64,000 bases of DNA from Shewanella cutis (GTDB taxonomy: Bacteria > Pseudomonadota > Gammaproteobacteria > Enterobacterales > Shewanellaceae): positions 1 to 64,000 of the forward strand of contig NZ_JACSDI010000014.1 in NCBI RefSeq assembly GCF_022410515.1. Direction: 5' to 3'. Under the pieces are notes generated by a model. That model ran no database searches. It saw nothing but the letters and a program-made list of their open reading frames with translations, and was not told where the DNA came from. The position numbers and the translations under genes are program-made. Within the stretch, counting starts at the first letter, position 1; the number at the start of each line of letters is the position of its first letter. Shown here in pieces: positions 36,059-45,539 of the stretch.

Positions 36059-36472
36059 ATGATAAAAATCTCAAACCGTGTGGAACTTCCTGAAAATGAA
36101 ATCGAGTGGCAATTTATCCGCTCAAGTGGGGCTGGCGGACAAAATGTGAATAAAGTGTCCACCGCGGCGCAATTGATTTTTGATATTAAAAACTCCTCAT
36201 TACCCGAGTTTTATCAGCAGCGCCTGTTGCAAAAAGCCGACCATAGGATTACTGCCAGTGGCAAAATCATCATCAAATGCCAGGCGAGTCGCAGCCAAGA
36301 TGCCAATCGACAAACCGCCTTGGCGCAATTTATTGCACTAGTTGCCAGTGTCGCGGAAGTCGCCAAAAAACGTATCCCCACCCGTGCAACCAAAAGCAGC
36401 CAAACCAAACGCTTAGACACCAAAAAGCAACGCGGCGCCACTAAGGCTATGCGCCAATTAAAGTTGGATTAA
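36059..36472 (+). CDS. arfB: Alternative ribosome-rescue factor ArfB
   Basis: 137 residues, the usual length for ArfB/YaeJ. It carries the peptidyl-tRNA hydrolase GGQ motif in SSGAGGQNVNKVSTAAQL (GGQ at 26-28) and the long basic C-terminal tail (RATKSSQTKRLDTKKQRGATKAM) that enters the empty mRNA channel. It frees stalled ribosomes. ATG 36059 gives the normal N-terminus MIKISNRVELPENEIEW; a longer frame to 35948 would be atypical. Confidence 0.93.
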   Translation: MIKISNRVELPENEIEWQFIRSSGAGGQNVNKVSTAAQLIFDIKNSSLPEFYQQRLLQKADHRITASGKIIIKCQASRSQDANRQTALAQFIALVASVAEVAKKRIPTRATKSSQTKRLDTKKQRGATKAMRQLKLD

Positions 36473-36573
36473 ACCTACTTAAGCGGTATCGACATTCATA
36501 ATGCAAAATCCGCCCGAACAGGTTAAGTTAATGACATTCCATCTGTTAAGGCATGTCGTAAAAGGAAAGCGTA

Positions 36574-37014
36574 ATGAATCATAAAGTTCTGCTCATCAAT
36601 GGCCCCAATTTGAATCTCCTTGGCCGCCGCGAGCCCAGTGTTTACGGTCATCAAACCTTAGCTGATATTGTGGCCCTACTAAGCGAGCAAGCTCAGGCTG
36701 CTGGCGTGCAGCTTGAACATATTCAATCGAACGCCGAATTTGAGCTGATCAACGCTATCCATGCCACCGATGCGCAGATGATCATTATCAACCCCGCGGC
36801 CTTTACCCACACCAGTGTTGCCCTGCGTGATGCGCTACTTGGGGTGGATATTCCCTTTTACGAAGTGCACTTATCCAATGTTCATGCCCGCGAACCTTTC
36901 CGCCACCACTCCTATTTGTCCGATAAGGCGATTGGGGTGATTTGCGGCTTTGGCGCCCAAGGCTATGAATTTGCCTTAGCGGCAGCGATAAAAAGACTGA
37001 AATCCGCGACCTAA
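36574..37014 (+). CDS. aroQ: Type II 3-dehydroquinate dehydratase
   Basis: 146 residues. The active-site segments [20 protein letters not shown] (catalytic tyrosine in the lid loop), [30 protein letters not shown] and [21 protein letters not shown] are all intact. It performs step three of the shikimate pathway. It is followed by an AccB-like gene, copying the usual aroQ-accB-accC order of these bacteria but without accC, so it may be a second aroQ copy. Confidence 0.95.
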   Translation: MNHKVLLINGPNLNLLGRREPSVYGHQTLADIVALLSEQAQAAGVQLEHIQSNAEFELINAIHATDAQMIIINPAAFTHTSVALRDALLGVDIPFYEVHLSNVHAREPFRHHSYLSDKAIGVICGFGAQGYEFALAAAIKRLKSAT

Positions 37015-37051
37015 TACGGACAGTAAAAGCTGGCACAGGGAGTATCAAACG

Positions 37052-37516
37052 ATGGCCGTTGACCTGCGGAAAATTAAAAAACTGATTGAATTAGTACAAG
37101 AATCTGGGATTGCAGAGCTAGCGATTACCGAAGGCGAGGAGTCTATCCGCATTACGCGCTACAGCCCGCATCCTGCGAGTGCACAAGCTGGCGCGATAAG
37201 TTCCACACAATCCTCGGTACCGCTCCCAAAGCCCACTCAATCCCGCAATGCCATGCCTGTGATTGAAGGCTTTGTGCAAGTATCGCCCATGGTGGGCACC
37301 TTTCATGCTGCGAAAAACCTCGCAGATGCACCATTAGTTTGCGTGGGCCAAAGGGTGAGCCAGGGAGACATACTCTGCATTATCGAAGCCATGCGGATGC
37401 AAAATCCCATCGAGGCCCAGCGCGATGGCATTATTGGCGCGATTTGGGTGAAGGAGGGGGATGAGGTCGCCTTCGATCACCCCTTATTCACCATCATCGA
37501 ATCAGATATTTCCTAA
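37052..37516 (+). CDS. accB: AccB-like biotin carboxyl carrier protein lacking the biotin lysine
   Basis: 154 residues with the AccB layout: an N-terminal helix (MAVDLRKIKKLIELVQESGIAELAITEGEESIRI), a Pro/Ala/Ser linker, and a biotinyl domain (VSPMVGTFHAA to the end). The biotin attachment motif reads EAMRMQNPIEA, where normal AccB has EAMKM; residue 115 is Arg (codon CGG at 37394-37396). Without that lysine it cannot be biotinylated by BirA in the usual way. No accC follows; the next gene is an SDR. It is probably a diverged paralog, with the true accBC elsewhere. Confidence 0.85.
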   Translation: MAVDLRKIKKLIELVQESGIAELAITEGEESIRITRYSPHPASAQAGAISSTQSSVPLPKPTQSRNAMPVIEGFVQVSPMVGTFHAAKNLADAPLVCVGQRVSQGDILCIIEAMRMQNPIEAQRDGIIGAIWVKEGDEVAFDHPLFTIIESDIS

Positions 37517-37534
37517 TAGAATTAAGAGGTAAAG

Positions 37535-38212
37535 ATGATACTGATTACTGGCGCAAGCAGTGGTTTAGGCGCCGCACTCGCTGCACTCTATGCCAAGGAT
37601 AACCAAGCACTCACCTTAACTGGCCGCGATGCCAACCGCCTGCATACTGTGGCCAATGCCCTCAGTCCATTTTCACAACAAGCGATTACGGCGATTGCTG
37701 CAGACTTAAGTGATGAAGCAAGTGTCGAAGCGCTGTTTGATGGCCTCACCGACTCGCCAAATACTGTTATCCACTGCGCTGGCACTGGTTACTTTGGTGC
37801 CCTTGAAAACCAAAGCGCGCGCGAGATCCAAACACTGCTGAATAACAATGTCACTTCAACCATTCTATTAGTGCGCGAGCTGGTGAAACGCTATAAAAAT
37901 CAAGCAATCACAGTTGTTGTGGTCATGTCTACCGCCGCCCTTGCCGCTAAGGCGGGCGAGTCAACCTACTGCGCTGCAAAATGGGCAGTTAGGGGCTTTA
38001 TTGAATCGGTGCGTTTGGAGCTAAAGCAAAGCCCTATGAAGTTGATTGCCGTTTATCCCGGCGGTATGGATACCGGCTTTTGGCCAAGCAGTGGCAAATC
38101 GGTAGACACTTCAAGCTTTATGTCCGCCGATGAAGCCGCGGGCATGCTCAAACAGGCGCTACTCGCCACAGAACATGGCTACATCGCCGATATCACCATT
38201 CAACGGGGTTAA
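37535..38212 (+). CDS. Short-chain dehydrogenase/reductase
   Basis: 225 residues. The Rossmann motif ITGASSGLGAALAALYA (TGxxxGxG) and the catalytic S...YxxxK (MSTAALAAKAGESTYCAAKWAVRG) are complete. VYPGGMDTGFW follows. It is a classical SDR with NAD(P) cofactor; the substrate is not evident. It lies 18 bases after the AccB-like gene in the same direction, which may link it to fatty acid or other acyl metabolism, but that is inference. The 180 bases after it show no gene. Confidence 0.85.
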   Translation: MILITGASSGLGAALAALYAKDNQALTLTGRDANRLHTVANALSPFSQQAITAIAADLSDEASVEALFDGLTDSPNTVIHCAGTGYFGALENQSAREIQTLLNNNVTSTILLVRELVKRYKNQAITVVVVMSTAALAAKAGESTYCAAKWAVRGFIESVRLELKQSPMKLIAVYPGGMDTGFWPSSGKSVDTSSFMSADEAAGMLKQALLATEHGYIADITIQRG

Positions 38213-38340
38213 GGAAATGAATCTGCAGGCGACCAATTGAATGCCACCGAATACCATGGTGCGCAGCGTAGAAACTAAAACTGGCATTGGGCAGCTGCAA
38301 GTAATTTCTACACGATTCAATAAAGCGACTACAGGCTGAA

Positions 38341-38369
38341 AAAACAGGAGCCCACTCGGGGCTCCTGTT
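38341..38369 (-). terminator. Terminator after the exported hypothetical gene
   Basis: An 11-bp stem (AACAGGAGCCC / GGGCTCCTGTT) with a 5-base loop and a T run on the minus strand, 23 bases past the stop. Confidence 0.85.
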
Positions 38370-38391
38370 ATAAAGCGTTGATAAAAATGGA

Positions 38392-39150
38392 TTACTTAAC
38401 TAACTGCTCTTGATAGGTTTGGCTATTCCAATCAAAGGCATAAAGCGTGCCTTGCCATTCATATAAGGTACGGCCATCTTGCTGCACTATTCTGGCATTG
38501 CTCGGCAGACTCGACACACTGCGCGCCGCCCGCACCCGGGGAACCGCGGCAGTTGGCTCCGCTGAGACGGTTGATGCTCTCGCCGTCGAGGCCGTAGACA
38601 TTATAGTTGCGCTATTGGTTGGCATATTCGACACCATCCGACCTTCGCTCGGCGAATATTGCATGCTGGTGGTAACACGCACAGGCGCAGAAATGGCCAC
38701 TGGCGTATCATCATAGCCCGTCGGGATCGACAAACCGATGCCCGAATAAGGCGAATGCCAGTAACGCTCGCGATTCCAACGCCAGTCGTCATTCCATATC
38801 CCATCATTCCAGCCATAGCCAAGGTTCCAGCCCGTCGCTAAGCCAACTCCTAAACCCAATCCCCAAGGATAATAGGGACGGTAATATGGGCGATAGTAAC
38901 GATAGCTATCACTATGTTTATGATGCTTTTTATAGTGATTATCTTGGCGCCCATAACTCTCGCTATAGCGATCATTTGTGCCTCGATCCCCCGCAACCGC
39001 CCAATCTGGCGCGGCAAGACCACCGATCAACAATGCGCCGAGTAAAGACAGGGCCAAGCCTGTTTTATGCCAAGGCACAACCGGTTTACTTAAGTAAACG
39101 GATTGAAGTTGAAGGCATTTATCTTTAGCAAGGAATGAAGATAGCGTCAT
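38392..39150 (-). CDS. Exported hypothetical protein, DUF6515-like
   Basis: About 252 residues. A hydrophobic N-terminal segment (ALSLLGALLIGGLAAPDWAVA) serves as signal. Then comes a Tyr/Arg/His-rich region (YYRPYYRPYYPWGLG), a glycine-rich stretch and a C-terminal module VQQDGRTLYEWQGTLYAFDWNSQTY that resembles DUF6515 proteins. ATG 39150 has GAGG six bases upstream. Envelope location is likely; function unknown. Confidence 0.65.
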   Translation of the reverse strand: MTLSSFLAKDKCLQLQSVYLSKPVVPWHKTGLALSLLGALLIGGLAAPDWAVAGDRGTNDRYSESYGRQDNHYKKHHKHSDSYRYYRPYYRPYYPWGLGLGVGLATGWNLGYGWNDGIWNDDWRWNRERYWHSPYSGIGLSIPTGYDDTPVAISAPVRVTTSMQYSPSEGRMVSNMPTNSATIMSTASTARASTVSAEPTAAVPRVRAARSVSSLPSNARIVQQDGRTLYEWQGTLYAFDWNSQTYQEQLVK

Positions 39151-39308
39151 ATAAACCTCGAGATACCGGGCACGGGTCAAATAAACATCGACCTAAGACA
39201 AGCATTTTACGCTTCCAAAGCTTGAAGATCACTGAATAGGTTAACCCTAAAACAGAAAAATGCTATAGTGCGCGCCACACGGATTTCCACTGCAGAGGCT
39301 ATTTCCAC

Positions 39309-40790
39309 ATGAGTTTTAAGGATTTACGCAGCTTTATTGATCATCTGGAAGCCAATGGCGAACTCAAACGCATTAGCTACCCCGTTGATCCTCATTTAGA
39401 AATGACAGAGATCGCCGATCGCGTTCTGCGCGCCAAAGGCCCTGCACTCCTGTTCGAAAATCCCACAAATCACTCCATGCCAGTGCTGGCCAACCTCTTT
39501 GGTACCCCCAAACGTGTCGCCATGGCACTGGGTAAAGACGACCCGCTCGCCCTGCGCGAAGTCGGTGAGCTGCTGGCATTTTTAAAAGAGCCTGAGCCAC
39601 CACGCGGTTTTAAAGACGCAATTGCAAAAATTCCTATGTTCAAGCAAGCCTTGAATATGCCGCCCAAGACAGTGCGTAATCCCGCCTGCCAACAAGTGGT
39701 TAAAACTGGTGATGAAGTCGATTTAACCCAGCTACCTATTCAGCATTGCTGGCCAGGCGATGTGGCGCCGCTGGTCACATGGGGCTTAACCATCACCAAA
39801 GGGCCGCGTAAGAGTCGCCAAAACCTAGGCATCTACCGTCAACAATTGCTCGGTAAGAATAAGCTCATTATGCGCTGGCTATCACACCGCGGTGGCGCGC
39901 TTGATTTTGCTGATTTTAAAGAACAATTCCCCGGCGAGCGTTACCCAGTGGTGGTTGCCTTAGGCTCAGATCCTGTGACTATTTTAGGCGCGGTCACCCC
40001 AGTACCCGATGCGATGAGCGAATACGCCTTCGCAGGATTACTGCGCGGCGAGCGCACCGAAGTCTGCAAAGCTTTAAGCTGTGATTTAGAAGTGCCCGCC
40101 AGCAGCGAGATTATCCTCGAAGGTTATATCGACCCTAACGAAATGGCCGAAGAAGGCCCCTACGGCGACCACACGGGTTACTACAACGAGACGGATAAAT
40201 TCCCCGTTTTTACCGTGACTCATATTACTCACCGTAAAGATCCGATTTACCACAGCACCTATACTGGCCGTCCACCGGATGAACCCGCCATGTTAGGTGT
40301 GGCACTCAACGAAGTGTTTGTGCCGATTTTGCGTAAGCAATATCCTGAAATTATTGATTTTTACCTTCCACCCGAAGGTTGCTCTTACCGGATGGCGGTG
40401 ATCTCGATTCGTAAACAATATCCTGGCCACGCTAAACGGGTGATGATGGGCGCTTGGTCCTTCCTGCGCCAGTTTATGTATACCAAATTTATTGTGGTGG
40501 TGGATGACGATGTCAATTGTCGCGACTGGAACGATGTGATTTGGGCCATTACCACCCGTATGGACCCGAAACGCGATACCGTGATGATCGATAACACCCC
40601 TATCGATTACCTCGACTTTGCCTCCCCTGTAGCGGGCTTAGGCTCAAAAATGGGTCTCGATGCCACCAATAAGTGGGAAGGCGAAACCACCCGCGAATGG
40701 GGCACGCCGATTGTGATGGACCCTAAGGTTAAGCAAAAGATCGACTCAATCTGGGATGAGTTAGGCATAGACGACAGCCCAACCCTATAA
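39309..40790 (+). CDS. ubiD: UbiD 4-hydroxy-3-polyprenylbenzoate decarboxylase
   Basis: 493 residues, the normal length. It matches UbiD throughout: [42 protein letters not shown], and the catalytic E/D-rich segment [22 protein letters not shown]. The C-terminal [24 protein letters not shown] is also typical. It uses prenylated FMN to remove the carboxyl group in ubiquinone synthesis. It is directly followed by fre, a pairing common in gammaproteobacteria. Confidence 0.96.
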   Translation: MSFKDLRSFIDHLEANGELKRISYPVDPHLEMTEIADRVLRAKGPALLFENPTNHSMPVLANLFGTPKRVAMALGKDDPLALREVGELLAFLKEPEPPRGFKDAIAKIPMFKQALNMPPKTVRNPACQQVVKTGDEVDLTQLPIQHCWPGDVAPLVTWGLTITKGPRKSRQNLGIYRQQLLGKNKLIMRWLSHRGGALDFADFKEQFPGERYPVVVALGSDPVTILGAVTPVPDAMSEYAFAGLLRGERTEVCKALSCDLEVPASSEIILEGYIDPNEMAEEGPYGDHTGYYNETDKFPVFTVTHITHRKDPIYHSTYTGRPPDEPAMLGVALNEVFVPILRKQYPEIIDFYLPPEGCSYRMAVISIRKQYPGHAKRVMMGAWSFLRQFMYTKFIVVVDDDVNCRDWNDVIWAITTRMDPKRDTVMIDNTPIDYLDFASPVAGLGSKMGLDATNKWEGETTREWGTPIVMDPKVKQKIDSIWDELGIDDSPTL

Positions 40791-40891
40791 TTCAGCTTAA
40801 GCACGACGTACCCACTTAAGCCAAGCGAATTGGCCGCGAATGGCCCTAATGCGACACCTCTAACAAAATAAAAAGGTGCAAAGGAAGTTTG

Positions 40892-41590
40892 ATGAAAACC
40901 ATACGTTGTAAGATAGAGAAAGTAACCCCCTTTAACGACGCCGTATATCAGGTGTGGTTAAAGCCTGATACCCCCTTGGAGTTTCAAGCGGGACAATACC
41001 TGTGTGTTGTGATGGGTGAAAAAGACAAACGTCCCTTCTCTATCGCGTCAGCCCCTAATGCCGAAGTGATTGAGCTTCATATTGGTGCGGCAGTCAGCGA
41101 AAGTTATCCAATGCAAGTGGTTGAAAGATTGCGTAATAGCACGCATATCGACATCGAAGCGCCAGGTGGCAACGCTCACCTACGCCACGACAGCCTGCGC
41201 CCACGTTTATTGATCGCCGGTGGCACAGGCTTCTCTTACATAAAGAGTATTGTCGAGCAACAAATCGCCCTCGGCCAACAGGTCGAAACAACCTTATATT
41301 GGGGTTGCCGCACCCAAGATGCCATGTACTACGAAAGCATCGCCCGCGCATGGCACGACGCTCACCCTTGGTTGCATTTTGTGCCCGTTATTGAAGAGGC
41401 CCCAGCAAACTGGCAAGGCAAAACCGCCAATCTGCTCGCGCAAATCAGACAGGATTTTATTAGCCTCAATGGCTATGACATCTATATCGCAGGACGTTTC
41501 GATATGGTCGGTGCCGCCCGCGAAATCTTCCGCGAAATGGGTGTTGAAGAAGCCCATCTCTACGGCGATGCCTTCGCGTTTATCAAATAA
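40892..41590 (+). CDS. fre: NAD(P)H-flavin reductase Fre
   Basis: 232 residues. The flavin site has RPFSIASAP, the nicotinamide/ribose segment LIAGGTGFSYIKSIVEQ, and the C-terminal DIYIAGRFDMVGAAREIF and YGDAFAF. It supplies reduced flavins, for example to ferric iron reduction and flavin-dependent decarboxylase cofactors. ATG 40892 is preferred over the TTG one codon before, on spacing from AAGGAAG. Confidence 0.93.
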   Translation: MKTIRCKIEKVTPFNDAVYQVWLKPDTPLEFQAGQYLCVVMGEKDKRPFSIASAPNAEVIELHIGAAVSESYPMQVVERLRNSTHIDIEAPGGNAHLRHDSLRPRLLIAGGTGFSYIKSIVEQQIALGQQVETTLYWGCRTQDAMYYESIARAWHDAHPWLHFVPVIEEAPANWQGKTANLLAQIRQDFISLNGYDIYIAGRFDMVGAAREIFREMGVEEAHLYGDAFAFIK

Positions 41591-41641
41591 CGCATTGATT
41601 AGCTTGGCAGGATAACCTTTGCCAACCTAAGCTCAAACAAT

Positions 41642-41671
41642 AAACCCCAGTGAAAACTGGGGTTTTGCTTT
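41642..41671 (+). terminator. Terminator after fre
   Basis: A 10-bp perfect stem (AAACCCCAGT / ACTGGGGTTT) with a GAAA tetraloop and a T-rich tail, 51 bases after fre. Confidence 0.88.
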
Positions 41672-41825
41672 TAGGTTTGATCGCTTTTTTAACCGACTCA
41701 CGAACGAGAGTCCTTGTCGAACAACGTCTATATCTACGACTTGGTTACTCCCCAAGCCTCTTTATTAGCACCACTTAAAGACACATCAAAAGCGTATTAG
41801 GTTTAATGTGGGTAGGAGGCTTTAT

Positions 41826-43010
41826 TTAAAAGACTAAACCATAAAGAAATCCGGAGGCGATAGCCATAGCTAAAATAACACCTAGAAATGCAGCAATCAT
41901 TTGATTTTTAAAGATTGATTTTAACAAAATCACTTCTGTGATGCTGGCACCGGCGCTACCGATGATTAATGCCATGACAGAACCCATCGCCATACCTTTT
42001 TGGACTAATGCCGCGCTGAGCGGGATAACCGCTTCGGCGCGAATATAAAGAGGAATGCCAATAACCGCCGCAAGAGGGATAGCATACCAAGTGGCTTCGC
42101 CTGCGTAGTTAACAATGAATTCTGTTGGGATAAAGCCATAGATAAATGAGCCGAGTAACACTCCAACAAAAAGATAGGGTGATACTTGCTTAAAGTCATT
42201 CCACGTTGTGCGCCAAACGCGTAACCAACGATGCTCTGTGCGCACCTGCGGCGGTAAAATTGACGAACTATCGTCACAACATAAGGATGCAACAGGCTCA
42301 GATGTTACCCCACAACAAGAAGATGCAGCCAGCGCGGGTGTTGTATCGCAGCAAGAAGATGCAACTGGTGCTGGTGTTGTACCACAGCAAGAAGATGGAG
42401 CCACCACGGGTGTTGTATCACAACAAGAGGATGCAACTGGCGCCGGTGTTGTATCACAACAAGAAGATGCAGCCACCGCGGGTGTTGTACCACAGCAGGA
42501 GGATGGAGCAGAAGATTGGTTATTATTCCCAGCAGATGCGCCTAACTCTTGTTGTTCGTAGGCCTCTTTACGGATATATCTTTCAAATCCCAGATTTTCC
42601 AGTGTAAAACCCGCGATCACAGATACTCCCATTGCCATCACAAAGTAAAAAACTGCAACTTTAACGCCGAAAGTGACGACAAATAATCCAATAATAATCG
42701 GATTCAACAATGGGCTAGCAAATAGGAACACCATCATTGGACCAAAACCCGCACGAGCCCTGAGTAGACCTTTTAAAAATGGGATCGTTGAACAAGAGCA
42801 AAATGGCGTGATAGATCCAAGTAGTGCAGCAATTAAATAACCTTTGCCATTACGCGAACTCAAAATGGATTGTACTTTTTGAGGGGTAACAAACTCCTGC
42901 AGCATACCAACGAGATAACTTATCACGAGGAATAACAAGGTTAACTCAAGTGCAAGAAACGCAAACATATTTGCCGTTTCTTTTAGCATAGTGATGAGCT
43001 CTGGATTCAT
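41826..43010 (-). CDS. SO_0444-type Cu/Zn efflux permease with Cys-Cys repeats
   Basis: About 394 residues. Two blocks of four or so membrane helices (about 15-140 and 270-394) flank a cytoplasmic loop. Helix-associated GSITPFCSCSTIPFLKGL marks the ArsP/DUF318-type permease fold. The loop carries seven imperfect 12-residue repeats of the form SSCCGTTPAPVA (consensus SSCC[GD]TTP), fourteen paired cysteines likely to bind metal. NCBI knows this architecture as SO_0444 family Cu/Zn efflux transporter. ATG 43010 has TGAGGT upstream. It is divergent from an ArsR regulator at 43235, which probably controls it. Confidence 0.85.
   Translation of the reverse strand: MNPELITMLKETANMFAFLALELTLLFLVISYLVGMLQEFVTPQKVQSILSSRNGKGYLIAALLGSITPFCSCSTIPFLKGLLRARAGFGPMMVFLFASPLLNPIIIGLFVVTFGVKVAVFYFVMAMGVSVIAGFTLENLGFERYIRKEAYEQQELGASAGNNNQSSAPSSCCGTTPAVAASSCCDTTPAPVASSCCDTTPVVAPSSCCGTTPAPVASSCCDTTPALAASSCCGVTSEPVASLCCDDSSSILPPQVRTEHRWLRVWRTTWNDFKQVSPYLFVGVLLGSFIYGFIPTEFIVNYAGEATWYAIPLAAVIGIPLYIRAEAVIPLSAALVQKGMAMGSVMALIIGSAGASITEVILLKSIFKNQMIAAFLGVILAMAIASGFLYGLVF
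42270..42503 (-). repeat. Tandem 36-bp repeats encoding Cys-Cys motifs
   Basis: Seven imperfect 36-base units inside the permease gene, each encoding one SSCC-type block. The outer units are the most diverged (SLCCDDSS at the C-terminal end). The number of units is likely to vary between strains. Confidence 0.9.
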
Positions 43011-43234
43011 TTTTAACCTCAAAACATTTCGAATTTTCTAGAATAATAGTTATTGAGAGCTGGATTTTCAATACCAAATTTCCATAAATGCAGAAATATA
43101 GTGTGAGCATAGTATCAATTGCGGATAAAGTTCACCCAGCGGCAACTGATGACGCTTTTTGAGGCCGTTCAAAAATAGATAATTCTGGTATTATCGAATA
43201 AATTGATGGCATAAACGAAAACAACAGTATCAAT

Positions 43235-43546
43235 ATGAATATTGAAAATGCAGCTAAAGTATTGAAAGAACTAGGACATCCTACTCGTCTTGCCCTGTTC
43301 AGAATATTAGTTAAGGGGGGCTATGAGGGCGTTGCCGTGGGGCAATTACAGGAAGAGTTGCAGGTTCCAGGTTCTACACTCTCACATCATATTAGCGCCT
43401 TAGTTTCAGCGGGGATTATCTCGCAGCGCCGTGAGGGAAGAGTATTGTACTGCGTACCTGATTATCAATTATTACAAGGACTCGTGCATTTTTTACAGGA
43501 TCAATGTTGTAGTGCTCAGCGCCCTAAAATAGAGATAGAACCCTAA
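43235..43546 (+). CDS. ArsR family transcriptional regulator
   Basis: 103 residues. The winged helix core (LGHPTRLALFRILVKGGYEGVAVGQLQEELQVPGSTLSHHISALVSAGIISQRREGRVLYC) is clear. It lacks the ELCVC arsenite motif; possible metal ligands are the C-terminal Cys pair (DQCCSAQRP). It is divergent from the Cu/Zn permease gene across 224 bases and probably regulates it. Confidence 0.88.
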   Translation: MNIENAAKVLKELGHPTRLALFRILVKGGYEGVAVGQLQEELQVPGSTLSHHISALVSAGIISQRREGRVLYCVPDYQLLQGLVHFLQDQCCSAQRPKIEIEP

Positions 43547-43742
43547 AAATGCCGCCCAGCCTTAACATTGCAGTCGCAAATCTCCAGTGGTGTTTTTATA
43601 ACGTATTAAACAAGGACGTTTGATGCTACGCCCGCAAAACAGTCTGCAACTAAACCATCAACCCCCATTGTCATAGCCACGTTTTCCACCGCCTCTGTTA
43701 GTGTCCATAGTGTGCGGGTTCGCCTATCTGTAATACACAAAT

Positions 43743-43775
43743 AATAAACCCCAGTTTTGGCTGAGGTTTATTTTT
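43743..43775. terminator. Terminator between ArsR and DUF3313 genes
   Basis: A 12-bp stem with one mismatch (AATAAACCCCAG / CTGAGGTTTATT) and a 6-base loop is followed by a T run. It lies between two converging genes. The rest of the 43547-43816 gap has no gene that I can see. Confidence 0.75.
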
Positions 43776-43816
43776 ATAACGGATGTATTAAGCCCAAATA
43801 TTACATACAGCTTGAA

Positions 43817-44473
43817 TTATTTACCCAAATTGTCGGCTAACTGTTTCGCCCGGCCTGCAGCCCACTTATCAATCATCTTTTCCAGTTCGCTTGCTGTAAT
43901 AGGAGAATCTTTTTGGATGGTATCATCACTCTCGCGAGCATCTAATACTCGAACTAGCAACTTGCCGCTTTGTGAGTCAAGCAACTGCGACATGCTGCCG
44001 ACCTTCAGCAAGTAAGGCTCCATACCGATCGCCTCTTTTGTCACATCAATGGCAATCTTCGCCGGTAATAGATCGCGTAATTTAAGCTCTGGTCGAGTTA
44101 AATCAAAATTCGTCACCGCCGCTTGAACTCTAATCACGCCAGGGCCTGACTCAGTCGCAACCTTGACTCCATTTTTCGTCAATTCATTTTTAAACTTCGT
44201 ATGATAATAACGGCCAATCTCATTCTGCTCATTAGCCGTTAATAGATACCACTGGCCATTCTCTTGACGAATAAATTGTAATGGATCGAGTAACACCTGA
44301 TTGTACTGGCGCAGGTCAACGCCCGGCTCCTTATAAATACGCTGATTGGGATTGCTTTCGCTCGTTTTGAACGCATCAAAGGGCACAACCTGAAATCCAC
44401 TCATTGCCCTTTCTTTTACAGAACATCCACCCAGTAATACTGCTGCCATAGCAATCATCACCACTTTTTTCAT
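43817..44473 (-). CDS. DUF3313 family lipoprotein
   Basis: 218 residues. The lipoprotein signal MKKVVMIAMAAVLLGGC has a clear lipobox (LGGC). The mature part has YKEPGVDLRQYNQVLLDPLQF, GVIRVQAAVTNFDLTRPELK and ITASELEKMIDKWAAGRAKQLADNL, which fit DUF3313. CAGGAG lies six bases before ATG 44473. Envelope-anchored; function unknown. A longer frame to 44605 is not likely to be used. Confidence 0.8.
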   Translation of the reverse strand: MKKVVMIAMAAVLLGGCSVKERAMSGFQVVPFDAFKTSESNPNQRIYKEPGVDLRQYNQVLLDPLQFIRQENGQWYLLTANEQNEIGRYYHTKFKNELTKNGVKVATESGPGVIRVQAAVTNFDLTRPELKLRDLLPAKIAIDVTKEAIGMEPYLLKVGSMSQLLDSQSGKLLVRVLDARESDDTIQKDSPITASELEKMIDKWAAGRAKQLADNLGK

Positions 44474-44850
44474 ATTTGCTCCTGCATTGATTAATGATTT
44501 GTTTTCAGGATGAACACCGCGATAAGCAGGCCTTCTCCTAAGTAATATTCCAACCAACATCCTTCCACAGTGGATACGACAAAGCAGCTTGTGGCTTCGA
44601 CTCAAACTGCCACAACAGAACCTATTTTATCAAGTGAGTTCTGCGCTTTATCTTACTGATAGAATAGTAATAACGTAGATTTTAGAGATTAGAAAGTCAG
44701 GGGATTATTTATCTGTAAACTAGGTATATTCCATAGCGCTAAAACAACATCTTTCATATGAAAAAATACCTAACACAACATTTCGCTAAAGAAGATTGCA
44801 GATATACCGTTTTTTTGCAGTAGGGTGTTTTAAATACAGCAGGACCAGTA

Positions 44851-44936
44851 CCTGCGGCATTCAGAGGGGATGGGGAACTTCTGTGATCTCGGCATTGGCC
44901 CTAAATCTCAAAAAAGTTGTGCCTATCCAATCTTTC
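44851..44936 (+). repeat. Partial repeat copy (right end only)
   Basis: The 86 bases match the last part of repeat copy A: CCTGCGGCA, then GAGGGGA, GGAACTTCTGTG and the end piece resembling GTTGTGCCTATCCAATCTTT. It lies directly before copy A in the same orientation. It is probably the remnant of another copy. Confidence 0.65.
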
Positions 44937-44970
44937 GACTGTTAATCATTGCGGCCTGACGGCCGAGATG

Positions 44971-45262
44971 AATCAAAGTCGTGGGGCTTCACCCCACACC
45001 CGACCAAGGAGGACTGCTCGTCCTATCCTCCTTGGATGCTCCAAGACGCCCCTAACGGAGTTGAAAGCCCCTTGGGCATTTAGCGTTCTTATGCTACCGC
45101 GTCAGACGCTCGTCCCTGATTCGACTGACGCTATCTCGGCATCCATGCCTCGCTCACGCAACGAACGCAAATGCCCTGCGGCAACTCCGAGGGGAGGGAA
45201 CTTCTGTAGGGGTAGTGTCGGCGGTTAATCCCAAAAGAGTTATGCATGTCCTATCTTTTTTA
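44971..45262 (+). repeat. Island repeat copy A
   Basis: About 292 bases running from AATCAAAGTCGTGGGG to CCTATCTTTTTTA. It holds two adjacent hairpins: GTGGGGcttcaCCCCAC and a 10-bp perfect stem CCAAGGAGGA/TCCTCCTTGG. A long reading frame across it (44917-45228) is not a gene: copy B shares its sequence but shifts frame. Copy A is inverted with respect to copy B, so the two bracket the gene at 45540. Confidence 0.85.
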
Positions 45263-45282
45263 GATTGTGGCCAAAAAACATG

Positions 45283-45317
45283 CCGCCTTTGTGGCTAGGA
45301 AGCAAAGGCGGTTGTTT
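45283..45317 (+). terminator. Hairpin upstream of the two-TM gene
   Basis: A 9-bp stem (CCGCCTTTG / CAAAGGCGG) with an 11-base loop and TTGTTTT tail. It would block reading from copy A into the gene at 45540. The 220 bases after it, up to 45539, are AT-rich and hold the probable promoter. Confidence 0.65.
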
Positions 45318-45539
45318 TAAATGGATTTATTAAAGTGTTAAAGATAAGATGATAGTAAGTTCTTTACTGTAACATATTGGTTCATCTAATGATTGAGTCG
45401 AAACCAAGGTACGTAGTTAGCTCTGAACCAAAGGTTGTAATACAGACTTTCGCAGCAATTCCTCTTATGTACCATAGTTACATAAGTTGGGTATTGCTAA
45501 ATTTTTTAGAAGCTATATATATGGTGAAAATAAAAATTT

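Noticed and set aside
42206..42607. Plus-strand open frames over the Cys-Cys repeat region, and a possible CRISPR-like array
   Set aside because: They are shadows of the 36-base tandem repeats in the permease gene. There are no unique spacers, so it is not a CRISPR array.
44917..45228. Open frame of about 100 codons across repeat copy A
   Set aside because: The matching frame in copy B (46672-46914) shares only a short stretch (PLTELK) and then shifts frame by an indel. The region is a structured repeat, not a conserved protein.
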